A DNA stretch of 64,000 nt from contig JALONG010000039.1 in NCBI GenBank assembly GCA_025455065.1, positions 1 to 64,000 on the forward strand, read 5' to 3'. Both the position numbers and the translations under genes were made by a program. Shown here one piece after another: positions 45,506 to 51,961 of this stretch (positions are counted from its first letter, which is position 1; each line of letters begins with the position of its first letter). Source of the DNA: Candidatus Kapaibacterium sp. (GTDB taxonomy: Bacteria > Bacteroidota > Ignavibacteria > Kapaibacteriales > UBA4661). The notes under the pieces were generated by a model. It searched no databases. It saw only the letters and a program-made list of their open reading frames with translations, and was not told where the DNA came from.

Positions 45506-47071
45506 ATGAAAACATGTATTCTGCTCTTCTGTTGTTTGCTTTCTTGGAGTAATTATCTTTACTGCCAAACGTGTACCGGAACACAAGTGCTGACAGCTAA
45601 TTCCGGAAGTTTTAGCGATAGGTCAAGTGGTGATGTCTATGGTGATAATCTTGATTGTCATTGGCTCATTCAGCCTACTAACGGACGACGGGTTACACTG
45701 ACGTTTTCCCGTTTTAACACTGAACAAAATGTGGATTTTGTCACGGTATATGATGGTCCAACAATTAATGACAGAGTACTTGGACGATTTACTGGCACAA
45801 CAGTGCCTAATTATGTTACCGGAAGTGGTGGTAGTTTGTTGGTGCGATTTACCACCGATCCATTTGTTGGGTCTTCGGGTTGGGCAGTAAATTATATTAC
45901 TGAGCCAGAATCAACTATTAATCCTAGTCAAATTAGATGGCAGTTTGTCAATATATTGGGTAACAGGCGTATAGATTGTTTTGCTTCGCAAGAAAATATC
46001 TTATTTGTTGGTACCAGTAGTGGCATCTTTCGTAGCCCTGACAATGGAAGTACATGGGCTCTTGCAAATTCAAGTCTGGTACCAAATGTCGGCGGATTAG
46101 CAGCAAATAACACTCATGTGTTTGCGCTGGTTGGACAAGAATTGTTTTCAAGCAATAATTTGGGTAACTCTTGGACGAAAACAGCGATGACAACTGCCAC
46201 TCTAGTTTTGTCTTTTCAAAACGCAATCTATGTCTTGAGCAATGGTAATATTTTGCGAAGCGGTGATAACGGTAACACATGGCAAAATCTTTCTATGCAG
46301 TCAATGGTTCGCAATGTGAATAACCTGATTATCAATGACGGTAGATTTTTTGCATTCGCCTCGGGAGGTGTATTTTTAAGTCGTGATATGGGCAGTAGCT
46401 GGCAGTTGATTTCTACTTCATACGGCGGCAGAGCCGTTGTTTTAGGAAATGATATTTTTGCACTTCGTATTCAATCGTTAAGCGGCTCATCGGGTTTTGT
46501 AAATAGATGTAACGAAATCTCCAATCTAATGGTAAATCGAAATTTATCAACAACATGGGTAAATCTAGTTGAGCCGAATAATAATCCTATTTCGTTATTT
46601 GCATTCGGAACAAGCAATATTCTAGTTGGTGGTTGTCAAAGAGGGACTGCATTTTCTAATAATAGCGGTTTGACTTGGTCTTTATTAAGTAATTCACCCG
46701 GTGATGCGAGCGCTTTCTTTTTGCATAATCAGACCATCTATGCCGCAACGCCAGTTGGACTCCTCCGTGCCCCTTTAACTGTTACAAGCAGCGTGCAAGA
46801 AAAAAGCGAGCAACAATACGACTTACAAGTATATCCCAATCCGGTAGAAGAATCGGCAACATTATCGTACACCATACCTCGCAGCAGTCATGTGAAAATT
46901 GATATTGTCAATTCTTTAGGACAATCTGTAACAAATGTCCATAATTCGGAACTGCCAGCAGGCAACCACACTTTACAGCTCAAGATGGATAGCTTCGTCA
47001 GTGGTACATATTTCATTCGGATATTCACCAATGGTTTTTCCGCGACAAAATCAATCAGAGTCTTTCGTTAG
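45506..47071 (+). CDS. Secreted CUB-domain and BNR-propeller protein with T9SS sorting domain
   Basis: The 521-residue product has a signal peptide (LLSWSNYLYCQT) and a CUB domain (about 22-135; CTGTQVLTANSGSFSDRSSG, NLDCHWLIQPTNGRRVTL, FVTVYDGP). YCF48/BNR-like blades follow (FRSPDNGSTWAL, FSSNNLGNSWTK, RSGDNGNTWQNL, FLSRDMGSSWQL), then a T9SS type A sorting domain (VYPNPVEESATLSYTI...SGTYFIRIF). The CUB module suggests protein or carbohydrate binding. It lies 81 bases after the metalloprotease gene, so both may be secreted together. Confidence 0.85.
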   Translation: MKTCILLFCCLLSWSNYLYCQTCTGTQVLTANSGSFSDRSSGDVYGDNLDCHWLIQPTNGRRVTLTFSRFNTEQNVDFVTVYDGPTINDRVLGRFTGTTVPNYVTGSGGSLLVRFTTDPFVGSSGWAVNYITEPESTINPSQIRWQFVNILGNRRIDCFASQENILFVGTSSGIFRSPDNGSTWALANSSLVPNVGGLAANNTHVFALVGQELFSSNNLGNSWTKTAMTTATLVLSFQNAIYVLSNGNILRSGDNGNTWQNLSMQSMVRNVNNLIINDGRFFAFASGGVFLSRDMGSSWQLISTSYGGRAVVLGNDIFALRIQSLSGSSGFVNRCNEISNLMVNRNLSTTWVNLVEPNNNPISLFAFGTSNILVGGCQRGTAFSNNSGLTWSLLSNSPGDASAFFLHNQTIYAATPVGLLRAPLTVTSSVQEKSEQQYDLQVYPNPVEESATLSYTIPRSSHVKIDIVNSLGQSVTNVHNSELPAGNHTLQLKMDSFVSGTYFIRIFTNGFSATKSIRVFR

Positions 47072-47120
47072 CCTTTTTTACATTTGAATTTTATTGGTCT
47101 CAAACGCTAGTCAAAACTAT

Positions 47121-47303
47121 GGGCTTTAGCCCAAGACTTTAGTTCCTACAAACGTTCCAGAAGGTCGTAAATATCGGTGTGTAATTTGATGTTTGTAGAT
47201 AGCGAAGTCGCTAAACAAAGCGAGGTATGCCAATATTGTTCACGATAAGGCAACCAAAAAGGACTTTCAGTCCTCTTCAAACCTCTGCACTTTCAGTGCA
47301 GAG
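47121..47303. repeat. Cluster of four short palindromes
   Basis: GGGCTTTAGCCC (47121-47132), TAGCGAAGTCGCTA (47200-47213), GGACTTTCAGTCC (47261-47273) and CTCTGCACTTTCAGTGCAGAG (47283-47303) stand in 183 bases. Three share a CTTTAG or CTTTCAG centre with different arms. The cluster occupies the 322-base gap between the CUB gene and the 47394 gene; no other feature is seen apart from a TGTATTTGTA just before the latter gene. Confidence 0.6.
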
Positions 47304-47393
47304 TGGTTCAGTTATGGTTCTTTGGTATGATGGGGATTCAGGCATATAGTTTTCGTTCTTGGACGGGAGCGGAAATTTTTGTGTATTTGTAGC

Positions 47394-47912
47394 ATGAAAC
47401 ATCTCAGCGTCCATATTGATCGCTTAACTAATTCCCTGCGCAATGCCATTACAGGTGATGTGTTTACGACAGAATTATACAAAATCACCGCGAAAGATAA
47501 GCCTTTGTTGCGGAAAGATTGGGTTTTTGATTGGGTAAAAGAAATGAACAATACTGAGGCTGAGGTGTGGAAATTGGTTATCGTCAATAATCCAAGTGTG
47601 ATACAAGGTTTGATAAGTATTTCCGATAGAGACGACCATATTTTTGTCAATTTGGTAGAAAATGCTTCCTACAATATCGGCAAAAACAAGGTGTACGAAG
47701 GTGTTGGTGCAAACTTATTTGCTTTTGCCTGTCAGCGTTCTTTTGCAAACGGCTATGACGGAGTTGTTTCGTTCATCGCTAAAAGTACGCTTATTGCTCA
47801 TTATTCCGCAATGCTGGGTGCGAAACGACTGGGTTCATCACTCCGCATGGTTATAGATACGCCACAAGCCCGAAGCCTCTGTGAGCGCTATTTTCCTTCA
47901 TCTCAACAATAA
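47394..47912 (+). CDS. GNAT-like protein, probable toxin of a two-gene TA-type module
   Basis: The 172-residue protein starts with LSVHIDRLTNSLRNAITGDVF and ends with a GNAT-like half. KNKVYEGVGANLFAFACQRS has the R/QxxGxG/A-like acetyl-CoA loop (YEGVGANL) and YDGVVSFIAKSTLIAHYSAM the following strand and helix. Similar proteins occur with small downstream partners in Bacteroidota. A role as an acetyltransferase toxin is inferred. The small gene at 47920 follows after seven bases and a terminator closes the pair. Confidence 0.6.
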   Translation: MKHLSVHIDRLTNSLRNAITGDVFTTELYKITAKDKPLLRKDWVFDWVKEMNNTEAEVWKLVIVNNPSVIQGLISISDRDDHIFVNLVENASYNIGKNKVYEGVGANLFAFACQRSFANGYDGVVSFIAKSTLIAHYSAMLGAKRLGSSLRMVIDTPQARSLCERYFPSSQQ

Positions 47913-47919
47913 CAAGACC

Positions 47920-48114
47920 ATGAAACACTCCCAAGAAACAGAAGATGTCGCGCTGTATGTCGAGCAACGACAACCAACAGAAGAGGAAGAGCGCCTCTTC
48001 CGCGCATTTATGCAAAACCGCACTTCATCACGCTCTCCCAAAATGCCTTTGCAACACGTACAAACTAAAACAACGAGCGCACAACAACGCTCCCACTCAA
48101 AGCTGAGTGCGTGA
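47920..48114 (+). CDS. Small acidic/polar protein paired with the GNAT-like gene (candidate antitoxin)
   Basis: The 64-residue protein starts MKHSQETEDVALYVEQRQ and continues with PTEEEERLFRAFMQN, then a basic Ser/Gln/Thr-rich tail. No known domain is recognised, but the short helical N-terminus and disordered tail fit a small TA partner. It starts seven bases after the GNAT-like stop. An in-frame upstream start would overlap that gene; the ATG at 47920 is better placed. A terminator follows at 48137. Confidence 0.5.
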   Translation: MKHSQETEDVALYVEQRQPTEEEERLFRAFMQNRTSSRSPKMPLQHVQTKTTSAQQRSHSKLSA

Positions 48115-48136
48115 CCATCCGCAACGATGAACTGAA

Positions 48137-48176
48137 ACAGCCCGTTTGAACTGTGCTTCAGGCGGGCTGTTTTTTT
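48137..48176 (+). terminator. Intrinsic terminator after the GNAT-like module
   Basis: ACAGCCCG (48137-48144) pairs with CGGGCTGT (48163-48170) and is followed by a run of about seven T. Confidence 0.88.
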
Positions 48177-48253
48177 CTACTCATGGTAAGAAAAGAAATA
48201 TCATTGCAAATAACACACGTTCTGCAAGTCTATCTGCTTCGTCGGTGCGCAAT

Positions 48254-48346
48254 TATACCAATTTACGCTGAGGATTGTGCATTATTTTTTCAATGCTTTT
48301 CTCTGGAAGCAGCATAAATACTCGCACAGACAAGAATGTCTGTGCC
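48254..48346. repeat. 92-bp intergenic repeat unit, second copy
   Basis: Same unit as 36567-36658 (about 90% identical by eye), ending in the hairpin GCACAGACA-AGAA-TGTCTGTGC (48324-48345). It sits in the 327-base gap between the GNAT-like module and the antitoxin at 48442. Confidence 0.8.
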
Positions 48347-48377
48347 ACTGGGTGCGGCTGTGAACTGCTCACTCTCC

Positions 48378-48402
48378 ACAGCACAAATTCTGTACATTTG
48401 CA
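48378..48402 (+). promoter_or_regulatory. 25-bp repeated promoter-like sequence, copy 1
   Basis: The 25 bases (ACAGCACAAATTCTG, then TACATTTGCA) are identical to 48822-48846 and contain TACATTTG (48393-48400), matching the -7 element TAnnTTTG. It lies about 40 bases before the antitoxin ATG at 48442, as expected of its promoter. Confidence 0.6.
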
Positions 48403-48441
48403 TCAACAACCATTTATTGCACAAACTATGGTGAATCTGCC

Positions 48442-48651
48442 ATGCAAACCACACTCCCCAAGCCTTCCAAAGAACTGCTTATTGAAGCATTAGCAGAAAT
48501 GATGCGCTCGCGGCGCGAAGAATTTGTTGAGCTTCTTACCGAAGCATTGGAAGATATAGCCCTCGGCACCGCTATTGTCGAAGGACGCAAGGATGATTTT
48601 GTTAGTGAAGAAGAAATACGATTGTTGCTTTTTTCCGATGCAACGCCATGA
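48442..48651 (+). CDS. Orphan antitoxin-like protein (RelE/ParE partner type)
   Basis: The 69-residue acidic protein has SKELLIEALAEMMRSRREEF, ELLTEALEDIALGTAIVEG and a SEEEIRLLL ending, a pattern typical of antitoxins paired with RelE/ParE toxins. The TGA overlaps an ATG (ATGA) whose frame begins MKTLFERYF, like a RelE-type toxin start, but stops after ten residues. The antitoxin therefore seems to have lost its toxin. It shares its promoter sequence with the MNT-HEPN module. Confidence 0.68.
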   Translation: MQTTLPKPSKELLIEALAEMMRSRREEFVELLTEALEDIALGTAIVEGRKDDFVSEEEIRLLLFSDATP

Positions 48652-48680
48652 AAACACTTTTTGAACGCTATTTCCCGTAA
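48648..48680 (+). pseudogene. Ten-codon stub of a RelE/ParE-type toxin
   Basis: ATG at 48648 overlaps the antitoxin stop and encodes MKTLFERYFP before TAA. RelE-family toxins often start with a sequence of the type MKxLFexSF. About 40 bases after the stop the uvrD-3'-end copy begins, so the toxin may have been cut by the event that placed that copy. The identification rests on ten residues and position. Confidence 0.45.
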
Positions 48681-48720
48681 TACTGATTTTTCACCAGCCT
48701 TGTCCTTGTGCGCCACCATT

Positions 48721-48787
48721 CTACTCATCCGCCAAAAAATACCGCTCCGCCAATTCCTCCCCAATCCCATCCCAAAAACGGGAGACT
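48721..48787 (-). repeat. Detached second copy of the uvrD 3' end
   Basis: On the minus strand the 67 bases encode VSRFWDGIGEELAERYFLAD, then a final Glu and the stop, the same as the last codons of the helicase gene at 49736-49802 (63 of 67 bases match). Three of the four differences are silent wobble changes; the fourth is Trp/Leu. No helicase sequence continues beyond it. It marks the left boundary of the MNT-HEPN segment. Confidence 0.9.
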
Positions 48788-48821
48788 GTGAAAAGCAGCC
48801 TGCAATACGATTCTTGGGTAA

Positions 48822-48846
48822 ACAGCACAAATTCTGTACATTTGCA
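48822..48846 (+). promoter_or_regulatory. 25-bp repeated promoter-like sequence, copy 2
   Basis: Identical to 48378-48402. TACATTTG is at 48837-48844 and a TTG lies about 20 bases upstream, close to the Bacteroidota promoter spacing. It lies 38 bases before the MNT start. Confidence 0.6.
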
Positions 48847-48884
48847 GAACAAACACAGTATTTGCCTACGCATAAAAACAAACC

Positions 48885-49226
48885 ATGGCTGAATCGCAAC
48901 TTTTAGAGAAGATAGATCTAAAGCGGGTTTTGGTACAACCGCTGAGGGAAGCGCTGTCGCCTGAACGGATTGTGCTGTTTGGTTCGCAGGTGTGGGGAAC
49001 GCCGGACGCAGGAAGTGACGTGGATATTTATGTTGTTGTCCCTTCATCAAGTGCAACGCCGCTTGAACGCGCTGTACAAGCATACAAGGCGATAGGAATT
49101 GTGCCGTTTGCAATGGATATTATTGTGCAGACCGCAGCAGAATTTGAGCGTTTGCGGGATGTGCAGGGAACATTGCAACATCGTATAGCAACCGACGGGC
49201 GTACTATCTATCAAGTTTGCCCATGA
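48885..49226 (+). CDS. MNT-type nucleotidyltransferase antitoxin
   Basis: The 113-residue protein has the minimal nucleotidyltransferase motif GSQVWGTPDAGSDVDIYVVV (G-S, then D-x-D) near residue 33 and FAMDIIVQTAAEFE as the third-Asp region. In MNT-HEPN (type VII) systems this enzyme transfers AMP to the HEPN toxin and so blocks it. It is translationally coupled to the HEPN gene (ATGA at 49223-49226). Confidence 0.9.
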   Translation: MAESQLLEKIDLKRVLVQPLREALSPERIVLFGSQVWGTPDAGSDVDIYVVVPSSSATPLERAVQAYKAIGIVPFAMDIIVQTAAEFERLRDVQGTLQHRIATDGRTIYQVCP

Positions 49227-49645
49227 GTCATCCTTTAACGCCCCATGAAGAGGCAGTCCGCGAATGGCTTATCAAAGCCGATAATGATGCCCGTTCTGCA
49301 AAAGCACTTGCAGCATTAACACCGCCGATACTTGATACCGCAGGCTATCACTGCCAACAAGCAGCAGAAAAAGCATTGAAAGGATTAATGCTTTTTCACC
49401 ACCTCTCTTTAACGAAAACACACGATTTGACGCTCCTTGTGGGGAATTTGTCCGTTGTTGAGCCTCATATCATGGTTTGGCTTCCGGCGGCGCAATATCT
49501 CACGCCGTTTGCAACACTTTTCCGTTATCCCGCAGGGGGCGGACATAATGACCCGACACCTTCGGAATTTTCCCAAGCATTCCGCGCCGCGACCGATATT
49601 ATTGGGTTTGTTCATTCTGCATTACCAAGCCATGTTTTGCCATAA
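49223..49645 (+). CDS. HEPN-domain toxin
   Basis: The 140-residue protein has the HEPN core (EWLIKADNDARSAKALA, YHCQQAAEKALKGLMLFH, LTKTHDLTLLVGNL) and a C-terminal FRYPAGGGHNDPTPSEF with R and H in the place of the RNase RxxxxxxH signature. It pairs with MNT as the likely RNase toxin. The ATG overlaps the MNT stop by one base set (ATGA); a TTG two codons upstream is less likely. The uvrD stop lies 90 bases beyond its end on the other strand. Confidence 0.9.
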   Translation: MSHPLTPHEEAVREWLIKADNDARSAKALAALTPPILDTAGYHCQQAAEKALKGLMLFHHLSLTKTHDLTLLVGNLSVVEPHIMVWLPAAQYLTPFATLFRYPAGGGHNDPTPSEFSQAFRAATDIIGFVHSALPSHVLP

Positions 49646-49735
49646 GGTGCTGATTTTGGGGGACGCGACACAAAGGACGATTTAGGACTCACCATTGCTA
49701 TTGCCAGCCTCCAGCCTGTTTAGTGTGCCGCTATT

Positions 49736-51751
49736 CTACTCATCCGCCAAAAAATACCGCTCTGCCAATTCCTCCCCAATTCCATCCAAAAAACGCGAGA
49801 CTTTCCCCAGAACCATGCCACTTTCGCGGTCGAAAATGTTGATTGGATAGCTGATAAACAGGCGCTCTTTCGCCCGTGTACACGCCACGTAAAAAAGCCT
49901 GCGCTCTTCTTCCAGCGAGTCTTCCGACTCAAACGCCCGCACAGGCGGAAAACGCCCGTCCAGCGCCCACAACAAAAACACCGCACCCCATTCTAAGCCC
50001 TTTGCAGAATGAATCGTCGAAAGCGTGAGAAATTCCGTCTCGCTGCCAGTGGGGGAGATGTCTTCGACGGATTCGGTCGGCGGTTCGATTGCCATATCTG
50101 CCAGAAGTGCAGGAACGGAGCGGTAGCGCTCGGCAATGCTGCCCATCGTTTCGATGTCTTTGAGGCGCTTTTTGTAATCATCATATTTTTTTTTCATCTG
50201 CGGACGGTAGTAATCAATGATTTGCCAAACCTGCTCGCCGGGCGTGGCGGTGCTTGATTCCAATCGTGCCAAAAGCGAAAAGAGCATCGAAATCTGTTCA
50301 TCGCCTCGCACGATTGTTTTCAGATTGTGCCGCGTTTGCAGCGTGATTGTGCCGCTCACCAGCGCCTCAATAACCGTATTCGCCGTGCGCGGTCCAACGC
50401 CTTCCAAGAGCAGTAAAATCCTATTCCACGACACGGCATCTTTGGGATTGACCAAAACGCGCAAATGTGCTATCACGTCTTTTACGTGTGCCGTTTCGAT
50501 AAACTTAAAACCACCGAATTTTTGATAGGGGATATTTGCGCGGTTGAGTTCAATTTCGAGGTCGAAGGAATGAAAACCGGAGCGCATCAGCACGGCAATA
50601 TCGTCTAGCGGCAGCCCTGCTTCGCGGTATTCCAAAATTTGCTGAATAATAAATTGCGATTGTTGTTGTTCATTTTCCGCTTGAATAATTGCCGGAAAGG
50701 TGCTTCCCGTCTTGCGGGAGTACAGTTCTTTGTCGTAGCGGTAGGTGGCGCGGCGAATGATTTCGTTGGTCAAACTCAAAATCGGTTGCGTGGAGCGGTA
50801 ATTTTCCTCAAGTTTGATAACGCGGCAGTTGCGGAAAGCATCGGGAAAGCGCATGATGTTTTCAAAATTCGCCCCGCGAAAGGCGTAAATGCTTTGTGCG
50901 TCGTCGCCGACCGCCATCACGTTTTCATGCAGTGCCGAAAGCGTCAGCACGATTTCATGCTGAAGAGCGTTGGTGTCTTGGTACTCGTCCACCATGACGT
51001 ACCGATACTTTTGCTGTACATCCCGCTTCAGTTCTTGGTTTGTGCGCATAAGTTCCAAAAAGACCACCAGCAAATCATCGTAATCCATAAGGTTGTGTCT
51101 GCGTTTGTACATCCCATAGAGGTCGCATAAATGCTTAATGTCCGGCGCATCGTCGGTGAATTGCGGATAGTCTTTTTTGATGACGCTTTCGACCGTGATT
51201 TGACAATTTGCCGCCGTGCTGAATATGCTCAAAAGCGTGTTTTTGCGCGGGAAACGGCGCTTTTTATCTTTGCTTTTGCCGGATTCGACAAATTGCGAAC
51301 GCAGCAAGTTCACAACGTCTTCTGCGTCGGATTGGTCTAAAACGCTGAAATTTCCGTCATAACCAAAAGGGGTAAGCGACTTTGTGGCACGGCGCAAATA
51401 CCCGTGCGCGAAAGAGTGAAACGTCCCGCCGGAAACCGCTTCACATCTACCGTCCAGCAAATGGGAGGCACGGCGAAGCATCTCGGCGGCTGCCTTGCGG
51501 GTGAAGGTCAAAAGCAAGATAGATTCAGGCGCAATGTGGTCTTCAATCAGCCGTGCCACGCGGTAGGTCAGTGTGCGCGTTTTGCCCGTTCCCGCTCCGG
51601 CTATGACCAGTACAGCGCCTGTGTCGTGCATGACGGCTTGGAGCTGCTCGGCGTTGAGTTCGTCGGCATAGCGGATTTTGTAGGATTCAAGCGGTCTGGC
51701 GATGTTTCCTTCCGACCCAAGTGTGGCTTTTTTGAGAACGAGTTTTTTCAT
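49736..51751 (-). CDS. UvrD/Rep/PcrA family ATP-dependent DNA helicase
   Basis: The 671-residue superfamily 1 helicase has the Q motif LNAEQLQAVMHD, Walker A VIAGAGTGKTRTLTYR near 50, motif II VDEYQDTN, motif III AVGDDAQSIYAFRGA, motif IV EENYRSTQ and motif VI RRLFYVACTRAKERLF. It probably unwinds DNA in replication or repair. The ATG at 51751 (MKKLVLKKATLG) is preferred to an ATG at 51790. Its last 67 bases are duplicated at 48721, beyond the MNT-HEPN module. Upstream is the terminator of the transhydrogenase-like gene. Confidence 0.93.
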   Translation of the reverse strand: MKKLVLKKATLGSEGNIARPLESYKIRYADELNAEQLQAVMHDTGAVLVIAGAGTGKTRTLTYRVARLIEDHIAPESILLLTFTRKAAAEMLRRASHLLDGRCEAVSGGTFHSFAHGYLRRATKSLTPFGYDGNFSVLDQSDAEDVVNLLRSQFVESGKSKDKKRRFPRKNTLLSIFSTAANCQITVESVIKKDYPQFTDDAPDIKHLCDLYGMYKRRHNLMDYDDLLVVFLELMRTNQELKRDVQQKYRYVMVDEYQDTNALQHEIVLTLSALHENVMAVGDDAQSIYAFRGANFENIMRFPDAFRNCRVIKLEENYRSTQPILSLTNEIIRRATYRYDKELYSRKTGSTFPAIIQAENEQQQSQFIIQQILEYREAGLPLDDIAVLMRSGFHSFDLEIELNRANIPYQKFGGFKFIETAHVKDVIAHLRVLVNPKDAVSWNRILLLLEGVGPRTANTVIEALVSGTITLQTRHNLKTIVRGDEQISMLFSLLARLESSTATPGEQVWQIIDYYRPQMKKKYDDYKKRLKDIETMGSIAERYRSVPALLADMAIEPPTESVEDISPTGSETEFLTLSTIHSAKGLEWGAVFLLWALDGRFPPVRAFESEDSLEEERRLFYVACTRAKERLFISYPINIFDRESGMVLGKVSRFLDGIGEELAERYFLADE

Positions 51752-51861
51752 CGGATGTGAATGGTGAAGCAAAAAATTTGTGCTGAACAATAGTGTTTGT
51801 GCAAGTGCTAAAATACTGACTTTTCCCGCTTACAGCAAACCGTTTACCACAATAGCATTCG

Positions 51862-51900
51862 TAAAAAAACAAGGCGCAATGCCGAAGCAAAGCGCCTTGT
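51862..51900 (-). terminator. Intrinsic terminator after the transhydrogenase-like gene
   Basis: On the minus strand ACAAGGCGC (51900-51892) pairs with GCGCCTTGT (51877-51869), with a 14-base loop, followed by a run of T. Confidence 0.9.
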
Positions 51901-51961
51901 GATAGTGGTTTTTCTACGACGAAAATTTCATGGAAGCATTATGAAAGCACCCCTGAAAATG

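Noticed and set aside
45948..46280. 110-codon minus-strand frame inside the CUB-propeller gene
   Set aside because: Antisense shadow without a motif.
47121..47303. Possible CRISPR array
   Set aside because: The palindromes differ in arm sequence and spacing is irregular; no identical repeats and no cas genes.
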